From Macrosoma leucophasiata (taxonomy: Eukaryota; Arthropoda; Insecta; Lepidoptera; Hedylidae): a stretch of DNA of 64,000 bases. This document shows positions 41,839-51,964 of this stretch, piece by piece; the stretch's first letter is position 1; each line of letters starts with the position of its first letter. Below the pieces are notes generated by a model. That model was given only the letters and a program-made list of their open reading frames with translations. It did no database searches and was not told the DNA's origin. The stretch lies in contig JAWQUS010000030.1 in the NCBI GenBank assembly GCA_036365455.1, positions 19,426,001 through 19,490,000 of the forward strand. Reading direction: 5' to 3'. The position numbers and the translations under genes were made by a program.

Positions 41839-41887
41839 ACATGTGAATTGCATGCTTGTTTGCCACTTCCATTACATTAAAAAAACA
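41839..41887 (+). mobile_element. SINE-A copy 31, tail only
   Basis: ATGTGAATTGCATGCTTG...CCATTACATTAAAAAAA joined to SINE-C without spacer. Confidence 0.75.
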
Positions 41888-42676
41888 CGTACGTTGACAA
41901 ATGCACTGGTTCTAAATACAAAACTTCATCGCAATACATACAGTATTCGCTTTTGCATCAATCCGTATATTTCCATAATGAACTGCAGTTAGCAAAAAAG
42001 TAATATATTTATGCTAACATAGCTCTCGCGGGTGCTATTGTGATTTGCACGAGTCGCTTCCCATTCCAAAGTTTAGTTGGAAATTCGTTATTAGAAACTC
42101 CAAACAAAACTGCCCGCATGGGAATTGAATCCAGGAACTCACAATCTGACGTCAAACAAAGTTCCATTGTGGAAAACTGGAATCATAGATAATGAGCAGC
42201 CTGTCCCACTGGTGGGCTTCTCGCACACATAAATAAAGAAGGCGATTTACACACGGGACCGCGCGCTGCTGTGGATTGCGGTGGAGGTGAATAAAGACGC
42301 AAGCCCACCGCGGTGGATGGAGTGGCTGCGCACTTGTATTACTCTTCGCTTTATATGAAATTGTATAATATGTGGTAGTGTCCACTGTAACTCACGAAGA
42401 GGCTACACATGAAATGACGTCATTGATACATGCGTGGCTAGGTTGAATAGGCGGTTAAATAGCTCAACGCTATCAACGGCCCTCGACTATGTACAGCTCG
42501 CATTATTCTTGGATTGCAGTGCGTGGCCTCCGTGCGCCGTGCCACGCCACCCTATACATTATTCGTGGGTCTTCATGTACTCCAGTGGAAACATTGACCC
42601 ACGTTGTCAAACAAAAATTATTCGTAATAGCTAGAGAATTAAATAACTTGATAGGCAAGTCTGACTTATGCATACA
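41888..42676. other. Unassigned stretch
   Basis: TGCCCGCATGGGAATTGAATCCAGGAAC at 42111-42138 looks like an eroded tRNA T-arm (minus strand) but has no partner A box. GC-richer 42230-42330 and 42520-42560 contain only short frames without domains. Confidence 0.35.
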
Positions 42677-42679
42677 TAA

Positions 42680-42990
42680 ACGTAACTTCACGCCTGTAAT
42701 CCCCGAAGGGGTAGGCAGAGGTAAATGCATGCATTCAAGCATTCATGCAAACACTCACGATTCGCCGTTTACGTTTTGGCCCATGTAACAGGTGGCGAGC
42801 CTGTTGACATCTCCGGGCACATTACCAAACTGAGAGGTACTGAGAAATTTCCAGAAAATGGAAAATTCTCAATAGAACCAGAGATAAAGGACTTAACACC
42901 ATTATCTCTGATAACCCCCTACCCGGGAATCGAACCCAGGACCTCAGCGTAGTAGTAGTGGCCTGCTACCACTAGGCTACCGAGGCAGTT
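42680..42990 (-). mobile_element. SINE-B copy 3
   Basis: Complete: head ACTGCCTCGGTAGCCTAGTGG, T arm GGGTTCGATTCCCGGG, tail TACCCCTTCGGGGATTACAGGCGTGAAGTTACG. Closest to copy 2. Confidence 0.85.
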
Positions 42991-43305
42991 ACATGTACAT
43001 ACAGTGCATACATTCTACATGAAATCAACCATAGGTGATCGAGATGGTCCTGCCGTCCGTCTGGAATTCAATATTGATGTTAATTCAGGCGGAATAATTC
43101 GCGGCTTCTCCGATACATTGGTTCTGGGGAGCTCGGACAGCGGGTATGCGAATAAATCTTGGGTTTTGCAAAGGAATTCGCCGAAGGATTTATTGGTACC
43201 AATATTTTGGGCAAACGTTGGATATTTGCAAGATTTACTCAATTGTTTTATGGAACGTAATGCGTGTTTTTGTAGATGATTTGTAGAATAAGCACAAATC
43301 CAAAC
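42991..43305. other. Unrecognised sequence with opposing open frames
   Basis: Both strands are open for ~75-90 codons (43004-43279 plus; 43015-43242 minus) through GATGTTAATTCAGGCGGAATAATTCG. I recognise neither peptide, and mirrored open frames suggest chance or a repeat. Confidence 0.25.
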
Positions 43306-43307
43306 TA

Positions 43308-44262
43308 CGAGGGTGGATCCAAAAGTTCGTGGCCCAAACTACAAGGAGACATGACATCTTTTTAAATTTACCGTCATTTGTTAGTATGTCTTCTATTGAT
43401 TCATTCTGATACTGTACAATATAAATTTTCTGTGATTATTTGTTTGAAGCATTCTGACGCGATTTTCAATAATGGAGAAAATTGAACATCGTGCAGTCAT
43501 TAAGTACCTCAATAAAAAAGGCCTGTCACCAAAAGACATCCATCAAGATATGGTGGGCACTTTGGGGGAGTCTGCTCCATCGTATTCCAGTGTCAAGTAG
43601 TGGGTAGCTGAGTTTAAGCGCGGTCGTGAGAGCATTGAAGATGATCCTCCATATTCCTGAATCAAAGCAACAATCCAAACAGTGGAAAAGATCTGACTCA
43701 CCTACACCGAAAAAGGCTAAAGTCGTTTTGTCGACTAACAAAGTCATGGCTTCTGTTTTTTGGGATTTTTGTAGATTATTTACCGAAAGGTCAAACTATT
43801 AATTCTAGTTATTATTGTAACCTTTTCCGAAGACTACGAGAAGAAATAAAAGAAAAAAGGCCGGGAATGTTGCGTAAGAAAGTTTTGTTCCATCAAGACA
43901 ATGCACGTGTGTTCACACTTCGGTTGAAACAATGTCTGTAATCCATGATTGTGGCTACGAATTGCTGCCCCACCCACCTTATTCGCCGGATTTAGCCCCC
44001 ACAGATTATCATTTATTTCCAAATTTAAAAAAACATTCGGGTGGCTCGAAATTTTTGACCAAAGATGAGGTGATAGTCGCAGTAAACGAGTATTTCGCCG
44101 ACCTTCCGGAATCTTTTTTTTTCGAGGGGATAAACAAGTTGCAGTTCAGGTGGAAGAAGTGTGTTAAGCTAGATGGAGACTATGTCGAAAAATAAAAATA
44201 AAATTAGACCCACTTTTCTTTAATTCTCTTGGTCGGGCTTCGAACTTTTGGATCCACCCTCG
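43308..44262 (+). mobile_element. Mariner transposon, internally deleted
   Basis: 955 bp between TA dinucleotides (43306-43307 and 44263-44264). Inverted ends CGAGGGTGGATCCAAAAGTTCG and CGAACTTTTGGATCCACCCTCG are perfect for 22 bp. A complete mariner is about 1.3 kb, so roughly a quarter is missing from the middle. Confidence 0.9.
43472..44195 (+). pseudogene. Mariner transposase, decayed
   Basis: Starts ATG at 43472: MEKIEHRAVIKYLNKKGLSP, a helix-turn-helix N-terminus, with an in-frame TAG inside SSVK*WVAEFKRGRESIEDDP at 43598 and a TGA at 43658. The linker and first catalytic aspartate region are deleted or scrambled. The C-terminal half is readable from MLRKKVLFHQDNA (second aspartate) through PPYSPDLAPTDYHLFPNLKKH (third catalytic position, spacing of about 34, as in DD34D mariners) to the stop after DGDYVEK. 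Normal proteins are ~340-350 residues. Not functional. Confidence 0.85.
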
Positions 44263-44284
44263 TATCTGGCGCCAAATTGTACTT

Positions 44285-44500
44285 ACTAATTTGTTGAACA
44301 CTACAATTTGACGGTAGATTATACTATTGTGTTTCTGTTAGCTGGTACCAAATACATAACCCTGTAATTTATAACACAGTGGCCAAACCACTTTGGCTTG
44401 AGGCCTAAGTTGTTGGATTGCAACGCGATATTCGCTTGCTCTCCTACGATCGATAGGCACATTTTTGTATGCCATTTCCATTACAAGAAAAAAAAATAAG
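44285..44500 (+). mobile_element. SINE-A copy 32, very degenerate
   Basis: TTGAACACTACAATTTGACGG, GTGTTTCTGTTAGCTGGTACC, CCCTGTAATTTATAACACAG and TTGTATGCCATTTCCATTACAAGAAAAAAAA can be placed in order; the middle is lost. Confidence 0.5.
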
Positions 44501-44522
44501 AAGCACTTTAACGATGTAATAC

Positions 44523-44553
<31 letters not shown>

Positions 44554-44828
44554 AATAAAAGTGGCAAACAAGCATGCAGTTCACATTGATGTTAAGTGAT
44601 GACTGCAGCCTATAGACACCCACACAATGACCAGAGGTCAAAATGCAGATGCGCTGCCACTCCTGAGGCCCAAGGTGTTATGGCCTCTGTGCCTGAAATT
44701 ACAGGGCCGTACATTACCACCTGACCGGAACACGATAGTGCTGAACACTACCATTTAGCGGCAAGTATATTAGGTAATGCGGTGGTGCCTACGCCCGCGA
44801 GCTCCGTCACTGGAGCTCTACCACCAGT
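44523..44828 (-). mobile_element. SINE-A copy 33, full length with ~27 bp A-tail
   Basis: Longest A-tail side in the window (T-run 44523-44549) with an intact body of the AATGACCAGAGGTC subgroup. Likely among the youngest copies. Confidence 0.9.
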
Positions 44829-44934
44829 GAAATAATAATATGAAATAATAATAATATATTGTATTGTAACATAACTCCACGTCTGTATTACTCTGAAGGG
44901 GGGCAGACATAATAAAACATTGTTTTTTTTTAAT

Positions 44935-45230
44935 ATTATTTCGCATTAACACATGCTTGTGAAATATATTTTATTTTTAAAGAAAAATGGAAAGAAAAAT
45001 TTGACTTCAGGCGAGACTCGAACTCGCGACCTACTGGGAATCTAGTCCAGCCGCTCTTCCAATTGAGCTACTGAAGCCCTGCCCGATTTGACAAATCTTT
45101 CCTTCACATCTATTGCATTGCTTTATGGTAGCAGTAGCGCCATCTATTACCAACTATTCGAGTCTCGCCTGAAGTCAAATTTTTCTTTCCATTTTTCTTT
45201 AAAAATAAAATATAATAAAACATGTTTTCT
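44935..45230. mobile_element. tRNA-like unit E, head-to-head inverted pair
   Basis: On the minus strand a tRNA-like head (45077-45003: GCTTCAGTAGCTCAATTGG, GCGAGTTCGAGTCTCGCC; acceptor arm pairs fully) with tail to 44935. Beyond the spacer (45078-45157) the plus strand abruptly reads TTCGAGTCTCGCCTGAAGTC plus the same tail (45160-45230). The second head is cut at its T arm. Confidence 0.7.
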
Positions 45231-45561
45231 AAATCAGGATTTCAGTGTTTATTCTTGCCACAAACGAGCCAGTAAGCTCCACAACCTTCATCTTACGCGG
45301 GGGCGGATTCGTCAGAACAACATCAAAGGTGTGACCGGCTCAGTGGCGGTGCATGCGCATTTCACGCTCTAATGGACGCCGAATTTACACTAATCTGGTC
45401 TGTGAGCCTCCAAACCCATTGTTGAAGTTTTAACAAGTTAATGGGTAATGAAAGTATTTATGTGAGCCTTTGGACCCGTTAGTTTTCGCGAGCTTTAAAG
45501 GGTAATGGAAATGAAACGTACGAAATATATGTTTTAATTCATATCGTTTTGTCCCTTATAA

Positions 45562-45763
45562 CTAGTGGCCCGCCCCGGCTTCGCCCGCGCTGCTCCCTTC
45601 CTATTAGTCATAGCGTGATGATATATAGCCTAAAGCCTTCCTCAATAAATGGGCTATCTATCTACACTTGAGGAATTTTTACATCGGACCAGTAGTTCCT
45701 GAGATAAGCGCGTTCAAGTAAACAAACAAACAAACTCTTCAGCTTTATAATATTAAAAAGTAT
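45562..45763 (-). mobile_element. Helitron remnant, lepidopteran type
   Basis: CTAGTGGCCCGCCCCGGCTTCGCCC end, ATCGGACCAGTAGTTCCTGAG inside, AAACAAACAAACTCTTCAGCTTTATAATATTA at the other end. Better preserved than 13260-13485. Confidence 0.8.
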
Positions 45764-45770
45764 AGCCTAA

Positions 45771-45916
45771 CCCCCTTATTCATAAACGTACATTAGATAC
45801 GTTTTAGCTATAGAATGCTTTGTCTTTGTCAGTTACATTGTCAAATATGCAGGATAGAAAGGGACAAATGAGAGATTAGCAACACTTTAGCTAAAATACG
45901 TTTATGAATAAGGGGG
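45771..45916. mobile_element. Harbinger-like MITE, copy 3
   Basis: 146 bp, ends CCCCCTTATTCATAAACGTA and TTTATGAATAAGGGGG, TAA on both sides (45768-45770 and 45917-45919): a clean 3 bp duplication. Confidence 0.8.
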
Positions 45917-46025
45917 TAATAGTAATAATACAGCAGCCCTATTCTATATGGTCTAACAGACACTACAATATTCACTGTATCGAATAAAATCATTTTATCC
46001 AGTAAATAAAAATGTGTATTTTTGC

Positions 46026-46150
46026 AATGTGTTATTGCAAGATTATATACTGAAAAATATTCCAACCAACATTCACGCTTGTTACAGATGGTGCATGAAA
46101 ATAAACGGAGTTTCTCATCACAAAATGGACGCGCTGAATTTATGGTGAGT
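46026..46150 (+). pseudogene. Possible DUF4817-like HTH fragment
   Basis: A short frame reads CVIARLYTEKYSNQHSRLLQ, MVHENKRSFSSQNGRAEFM. The A-LY-E-Y-N-H-R spacing followed by a serine/arginine-rich turn resembles the helix-turn-helix (DUF4817 type) found at the start of some insect transposase-like proteins. It is preceded by no start in context and followed by unrelated sequence, so at best a relic. Confidence 0.3.
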
Positions 46151-46507
46151 GGATATTGCTTTTTATTTAATAAATATGGAATATATGCACTTTCTACCAC
46201 CAGTAAATTGTGACTTGATGAATGTATATGTATAATACATGTAAACAGTCTTCTTATTTGTATAACTTTATAAATAAAATAAATCACATTCACCCACTTA
46301 ATGTTATGGAAGATTTCTATCACAAGCTCAATTATGCTCAAAAGTTCGAAGTAATGCTGAAATTATGTAATATTATGTTACAAAAATATATATATATTTT
46401 TTTAATCTATGAATATTGCATGTTGTTTTTATTAGTGTACAAAATTTATACAAACACATTTCTAAATTAAAACACAAGCAAGACGCCTTCTCATACAACC
46501 AAGATTA

Positions 46508-46705
46508 TAATGAACGGTTCCCCCTGAAATCATTGGCTATTTAAAAACAAAAGGCGCACGTGGCGTGAAGCTAAGCACCATCTCCACTTGCCGCAGCATG
46601 ATGAGTTTTATTATTAAGCTGAGAAGTTGATTTGAATGGTTCGAGACTCCTGATAGGGTGGAAGGTTTATTAGAACTTTGCAATATTTGTTATAACAAAA
46701 ATGTA
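46508..46705. repeat. Local repeat R2, copy 1 of 3
   Basis: AATGAACGGTTCCCCCTGAAATC, GGCGTGAAGCTAAGCACC, CACTTGCCGCAGCATGATG, TTATTAAGCTGAGAAGTTG, CGAGACTCCTGATAGGGTGG. Copies follow at 47702 and 48281 in the same orientation. Confidence 0.65.
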
Positions 46706-47040
46706 CATATTTTCAGCATTGGATTGTTACTTCAAAACTTTATTCCCAGAAGGGATAAATACTAGGGGAAAAAAACTGCATTTTATTTAGGTTGCGTTTT
46801 CTAGTCCCACCTATATAATAATAGGAAGGTAATCAATTGGGTACTACGTCTGAACGGACCAAAAAGAATGGACCGTAGTCCATTCGGCCGTAATCAAAAA
46901 TCGTCTATGTCTCAACGGACCGGTCATAAAATATTGTTAACAAATGTATACATGGAGTACATTCGAGTGCAAAAGTTATAAATTGAAATACTTAAGTCTT
47001 AATTTTTTTCTTAAATTTGTATTATTTTCTTTACAAAAAC

Positions 47041-47100
47041 AATGCTCTACGCTCTCTGCCTACCCCATTTGGGACCTGGCGTGAAGATACATATATTTAT
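47041..47100 (+). mobile_element. RTE LINE, 3' end only
   Basis: ATGCTCTACGCTCTCTGCCTACCCCATTTGGGACCTGGCGTGAAGATACATATA: last codons plus tail. Confidence 0.8.
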
Positions 47101-47204
47101 ACATATATTAAAATAATCAACCACTCAAACATATTGACAAAAAAACCGGTCAAGTGCGTGTTGGGCCACGCACAGTGTAGTGTTCCGTAATTTTTAGGTT
47201 TGAT

Positions 47205-47500
47205 TAATGTAGAAATTAAAGCAAAATTGGCTTCGGCAGGAATCGAACCTGCGACCTCAGGATAACCAGTCTAGCCGCTTTACCACTGAGCTACCGAAGT
47301 CCCACCGCTTTACCACTAAGCTACCGAAGTCCCACCGCCTTACCACTAAGATACCGAAGTCCCATCGCTTTACCACTAAGCTACCCGTTCGGTAGCTTAG
47401 TAGTAAAGCAGCTGGAGTGGTTATCCTGAGGTCGCAGGGTCAAATTTTTCTTTCCGTTTTTTTCTTTAATTTCTAAAGTTCACTCGCATGTGTTATTGCG
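47205..47500. mobile_element. tRNA-like unit E, inverted pair with 30 bp tandem repeat
   Basis: Minus-strand head at 47300-47229 (CGGTAGCTCAGTGGTAAAGC, GGTCGCAGGTTCGATTCCTGCC). Its 5' half, a 30 bp block (CCCACCGCTTTACCACTAAG + CTACCGAAGT), is then repeated at 47301, 47331 and 47361. From 47391 the plus strand starts an inverted head GTTCGGTAGCTTAGTAGTAAAGC that jumps from the T arm (GGTCGCAGGGTC) into the AAATTTTTCTTTCC tail. Confidence 0.7.
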
Positions 47501-47701
47501 AAAAATATTATCAGTATGGGTATAATATTATCATTATGGGTTATCAGTGTAGTAATTGTGTTCTTGTTACTTCTACACCACCGATACTATTATTGTTTTT
47601 TAAGAACTAATTAAAACAATTTAAATTCAATCATTACTTTATACAAACACCGGTAAAGTTAAACAAAATCATCAACACAATATTCCCAAACAAGCTAGCT
47701 T

Positions 47702-47900
47702 GAAATGAACGATTCCGTAAGATCATGGCCCATTTAAAAACGAAAGGCGCGCGTGGCGTGAAGCTAAGTACCATTTCCACTTGCCGCATGATTAGTTTTG
47801 TTATTAAGCTGAGAAGTTGCTTTGAATGCCCCGAGACTCCTGATACGATTGGAATAAAGATTTATTAGAACTCCAAGATATCTTTAATAAAAAAGTGTAC
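47702..47900. repeat. Local repeat R2, copy 2 of 3
   Basis: AATGAACGATTCCGTAAGATC, GGCGCGCGTGGCGTGAAGC, AAGCTGAGAAGTTGCTTTG, CGAGACTCCTGATACG. Lacks 3-4 bp in the CCGCAGCATG block. Confidence 0.65.
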
Positions 47901-47924
47901 AAGTATTTTGTAATGTGCTGTTAT

Positions 47925-48180
47925 TTTTAGGTCTTCATTCCTTGAAGGAGTGGGTATAATAGGTTTCTATGCAAAGGTATATGTAAACACCCACAATTCA
48001 CCAATAACGATTTTTTATCTCCCATGTAATAGAAGGCGAAACTCCCAGGGTGCAACTGACAATTTTCCGTATTTTAAAAAAAACTGTAAAATCTTTCCGT
48101 GTCTTGGAAATCGATCCCGAGATCTCAGCGTAGCAAATGTGGAATGCTACCACCTACCACTACGCCTTCGATACAGTTAT
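47925..48180 (-). mobile_element. SINE-B copy 4, old
   Basis: Head on the minus strand CTGTATCGAAGGCGTAGTGG, T arm GGGATCGATTTCCAAG; tail side ACTCCTTCAAGGAATGAAGACC. Boxes eroded; body order kept. Confidence 0.6.
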
Positions 48181-48277
48181 ATATTTTTTTAAATCTTATT
48201 TTAAATAAACAACTTTCCAAAGTTTAAGAAAAACAACCAAAATATTCCCAAACAACCAGGCTAATGAATCTGATAAT

Positions 48278-48480
48278 GAACGATGCCCCATGAAATAATG
48301 GCCTATTTTAAAACAAAAGGCGCGCGCGGCGTAATGCTAAGCGCCATTTCTACTTGCTGCTGCATGATGAGTTTTGTTATTAAGCTGAGAAGTTGCTTTG
48401 AATGGCCCGAGACTCCTGATAGGGTGTGAATAAAGGTTTATAAAAACTCCCAAGATATTTGTTATAAGAAATATAAATAC
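48278..48480. repeat. Local repeat R2, copy 3 of 3
   Basis: AATGAACGATGCCCCATGAAATAATGG, GGCGCGCGCGGCGTAATGC, CATGATGAGTTTTGTTATTAAGC, CGAGACTCCTGATAGGGTG. The sequence before it (AATATTCCCAAACAA) is also shared with copy 2. Confidence 0.65.
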
Positions 48481-48539
48481 AAGTCTGGAAATAAAGTGTT
48501 TGATGGTATCCTCGTAAACAATATTCGTTCTACGATTTT

Positions 48540-48613
48540 GAGAATAAGTTCGGCGAATCGTGGATGTTTGCTTCATGCAATCCCTTCGTGATTACAGGCG
48601 TGAAGTTACGTTA
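48540..48613 (+). mobile_element. SINE-B copy 5, 3' fragment
   Basis: GGCGAATCGTGGATGTTTGC then CCCTTCGTGATTACAGGCGTGAAGTTACGTTA; about 40 bp of the usual segment are deleted in between. Confidence 0.7.
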
Positions 48614-49285
48614 AGTTTTTTTTTTTCACGCGAAGCGGTAAATAAATATACTGCTCTAACTGCATTCTTGTTTGCCACGATCAAAATATAATAAAGAAGT
48701 AGCTTTAGAAGTAGTAGGTTTACGGTCGTTGAATCTGTTAAAATCATCGACCACACAACACAGCTTCCGTCGATGGTAAGAATCTTTAAATATTACATAA
48801 TCGACTTTGATATCTTCAAAAACAGAAAAAATAAAATTGCTTTTATTTACCAATAACTACACCACATTAAAACAAATAACCATTACATCGTCGTCTCATA
48901 AAGATGTCATAAATAATAATCTTGTAGGAAAACAGAATACTATCAAAATAAATTGGACAAGAACCACACCATCATCGCGCCGCAAGGTTGTCACAGATAA
49001 TATCTGAATGTCGTAACACGAACAGAAAGGAGGCTTCCGCGATTCCCTTCCCGGCAACCCTGAAAGCGATTCATAACTCACTGTTATATTTAGATCCTTC
49101 GGGAGCGGTTTGGACAATGAAATATTCTCGCCTTAGCCTCCGAGTCTCGGGCAAGATAAGGCGGGTGCAGACGGTGTATTTATGGAGTCAAATCGATAGG
49201 ATCTGCGCTTCAGTTTGTGTAGTCTGCACTGAGCTTATACTTTAAAGTTATCTGTTTGTTGAATTGGCTTAAACTTATACATAGA
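48614..49285. other. Unassigned stretch
   Basis: 49025-49230 (GGCTTCCGCGATTCCCTTCCC...CGGGTGCAGACGG) is GC-richer and single-copy here. Its plus frame (48988-49245) shows no domain that I know. Confidence 0.3.
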
Positions 49286-49500
49286 AAGAAAGAAAATACA
49301 TTTATTAGGACAAAAAGGTACACAAAAGAAAACAGAACAGAAAAAAAAAATAATTAAAACTAAAACAAAAACTAAATTTTAAAAATTGTCCTAAAGGGTC
49401 CCCAACTCAGCATTGTGCCGGATTAATAAACCCGGCGCTGGTATTATGTTGGGGCCTTATACTGTGTCACTACGGATGCCCAACCGCTGCCAAGATAGAG
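49286..49500 (-). mobile_element. LINE-T3-like 3' end, copy 4
   Basis: GAAAGAAAGAAAATACATTTATTAGG tail side; AAGGGTCCCCAACTCAGC and CGGCGCTGGTATTATGTTGGGG fill the place of GACGCTGGTTTTCA in the other copies; CACTACGGATGCCC follows. Confidence 0.5.
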
Positions 49501-49637
49501 CTGAAGTTAAAAAAAAAATAAAAAAATAAAAAAGGACACTAACTTTAAATAATTTTTAAATAATAATATAAATTAAGTACATAACTACCATAAGTTTATT
49601 CATAACAAAAAATACGTATATATATATATATATATAT

Positions 49638-50019
49638 CTTATATATAAAATTCTCGTGTCACAATATTTGTCTTCGTACTCCTCCGAAACGGCTTTACCG
49701 ATTTTAACCAAATTTTGCATGCATATTCAGTAGGTCTGAGAATCGGCCAACATCTATTTTTCATAACATTTTTGGACATTTTTTTTTTTTAATTTTCTAG
49801 GGCGAAACGAAGTTTGCCGGACAGCTAGTCTTATATATAAAATTCTCGTGTCACAATATTTGTCTTCGTACTCCTCCGAAACGGCTTTACCGATTTTAAC
49901 CAAATTTTGCATGCATATTCAGTAGGTCTGAGAATCGGCTAACATCTATTTTTCATAACATTTTTGGACATTTTTTTTTTTAATTTTCTAGGGCGATACG
50001 AAGTTTGCCGGGACAGCTA
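49638..50019 (+). mobile_element. Helitron-like tandem dimer
   Basis: Two copies, 49638-49829 and 49830-50019, head to tail with a period of 192 bp. Each starts CTTATATATAAAATTCTCG, holds CGAAACGGCTTTACCGATTTTAACC, and ends GAAGTTTGCCGG(G)ACAGCTA. Only a few substitutions separate them. No coding. Confidence 0.75.
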
Positions 50020-50396
50020 TATATATATGTATTATATAATATGTAATAATAATAATAAATATGACATTATATATATAAATACGGAATTAATGGCGCGATC
50101 ATGTCGCGTTCAGTCGACTTCGCCGTCTGCAGTGAGAGGCTATAATGGCTATCACTGCAATATGATTGCAGTGCCGCGACTGTGTGCTGTGTGCCGTGCG
50201 CCGTGCGCGTGGAGTGGTGTGACGTCCATATTCCCGCCTCGGCCGCGAACCCCGCGTTTCTCCTTTTGTTATTTTAGCGTAGTACATAGTAGGACAGATA
50301 CTGAACCCTCCGAACGTTGGCTCTGTAAGGGTAGAAATTTTTGTAGAGATGAATCATAACATGTTTTTTTACTTTTTTTTTTATTGATGTTATTAC

Positions 50397-50582
50397 ACGC
50401 CGATTCCTAAGACTTTTGATCCCACCATCAGACAGAACTCGACTTATTTGGCCATGGTAGGTCAGTCTTGGTCTTCTTGGGCCTCTGCAACCATCCACAT
50501 TCGTATCGTATATCTGTTTAGTCATTCGACATTCTTTCTATATGACCGAACCATCGGAGCATGCCTTATTTCATTTTTACAC
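50397..50582 (-). mobile_element. RTE LINE, internal fragment
   Basis: ACGCCGATTCCTAAGACTTTTGATCC to CATTTTTACACG; lacks both the 3' tail and a target duplication, so it is probably the remainder of a rearranged copy. Confidence 0.8.
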
Positions 50583-50768
50583 GAGGCGACATGAGTATAG
50601 ATATTATCCCCAGTAATACGTTTTCTTACCATTATTCATCCTATAATCGTCTGCGGCTGTTACCGTGAACGCGGACAAATGTTCTACCGTTCCCAGCGCT
50701 CGGCGAGAATTTATGGTGGAGCCTTCATCCTTCATCATAATGTAGCTCAGGGAAGTAACGCAAGGTAG

Positions 50769-51024
50769 ACGTAACTTCACGCCTGTAATTCCCGAAGGGG
50801 TAGGCGGAGGTAAATGCATGCATTCAAGCATACATACAAACACCCACGATTCGCCAGTTACCAAACTTTGAGGTACTGGGAAATTTCCAGAAAATGGACA
50901 AATCTCAATAGAACCAGAGATAAAGAACTTTACACCATTATCTCTGATAACCCCCTACCCGGGAATCGAACCCAGGACCTCAGAGTAGTAGTAGTGGCCT
51001 GCTACCACTAGGCTACCGACGCAT
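50769..51024 (-). mobile_element. SINE-B copy 6, internal deletion
   Basis: Head TGCGTCGGTAGCCTAGTGG; tail GGGAATTACAGGCGTGAAGTTACG; ~45 bp around CGTTTTGGCCCATGTAACAGG are missing. AAGGTAGACG and AAGGTGGACG flank it as a likely duplication. Confidence 0.8.
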
Positions 51025-51108
51025 TCAAGGTGGACGTTGACTGCCTCGGTAGTTGGACGTTGCTAGAAATTCTTTTTGTAGTTATTTTTCAAACTGTTTC
51101 GAATACGT

Positions 51109-51365
51109 CAACTGCCTCAGTAGCCTAGTGGTAGCAGGCCACTACTACTACCAAGCTGGGGTCCCGGGTTCGATTCCCGGGTCGAGGGATATTAGAGATA
51201 ACGGTGTAAATTCCCTTATCTCTGGTTCTTTTGGGATTTTTCCATTTTCTGGAAGTTTCCCAGTATCTCGAAGTTTTCTTAATGTGTCTGTGTTTTCTCA
51301 ACAGACTCGCCACCTGTTACATGGGCCAAAACGTAACCGGCGAATCGTGGGTGTTTGCATGTATT
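51109..51365 (+). mobile_element. SINE-B copy 7, plus strand
   Basis: CAACTGCCTCAGTAGCCTAGTGG, CCGGGTTCGATTCCCGGG, ending at GGGTGTTTGCATGTATT before the RTE-like tail. Head to head with copy 6, 80 bp apart. Confidence 0.8.
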
Positions 51366-51394
51366 TTTCTTACGAATGCGTTACAATAGGGGGT

Positions 51395-51515
51395 TCTTCA
51401 TATCTGGCGTCAAAAGAATCCTTCAATGCTGGCAGCGCGTTGGCAAGTCCACTGATGTTCCAAATATTTATAGGCCATGGTAACCACTCACCACCAGTAG
51501 ATGTGTTGTTGTTTT
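51395..51515 (+). mobile_element. Short SINE fragment
   Basis: TCATATCTGGCGTCAAAAG, GCGCGTTGGCAAGTCC, TTTATAGGCCATGGTAACCACTCACCA: relative of 41055-41130. Confidence 0.45.
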
Positions 51516-51960
51516 TTCGATTGCCTCGATGGTGAAGTCATTCGATATTGTCTAACTACTTGCACAGGATTTCTTCTAAAATTGTTCTAGTTATGTATGT
51601 CTTCAAAGTACGCGTTCATATATCTCACAGCTCAACATAGTGACCAGCCCTCAGTGGCTATTTATTGGCGAGCCTTCATCCCTTATCCTAATGTAGCGGG
51701 ACGTAACACAAGGTGAACGTTGAGAAATTTTCTTTTTGTTAAACCTTACCTTCCCTTTATAAGAAAAGATTTTGTTTGAGATAAATTTATGTGAAAGTTT
51801 TTTTGTACTTTTCATGGAAAACGATCAGAAATCTTATAATATTAGATAATCTTATTATATTAGATTAAGTACGCTTTAAGTTAGAAAATGAATATTTTTA
51901 TATCTCTTGGTATATTTGTATTATATCTCGAAATGTATATTATATCATAGTAGAAAGTAA
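51516..51960. other. No recognised feature
   Basis: CCTTCATCCCTTATCCTAATGTAGC...AAGGTGAACG (51671-51719) repeats 50719-50770, the site into which SINE-B copy 6 inserted. Remainder AT-rich. Confidence 0.4.
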
Positions 51961-51964
51961 AATC

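Noticed and set aside
47296..47395. CRISPR array
   Set aside because: The 30 bp units are contiguous with no spacers and derive from a tRNA-like head.
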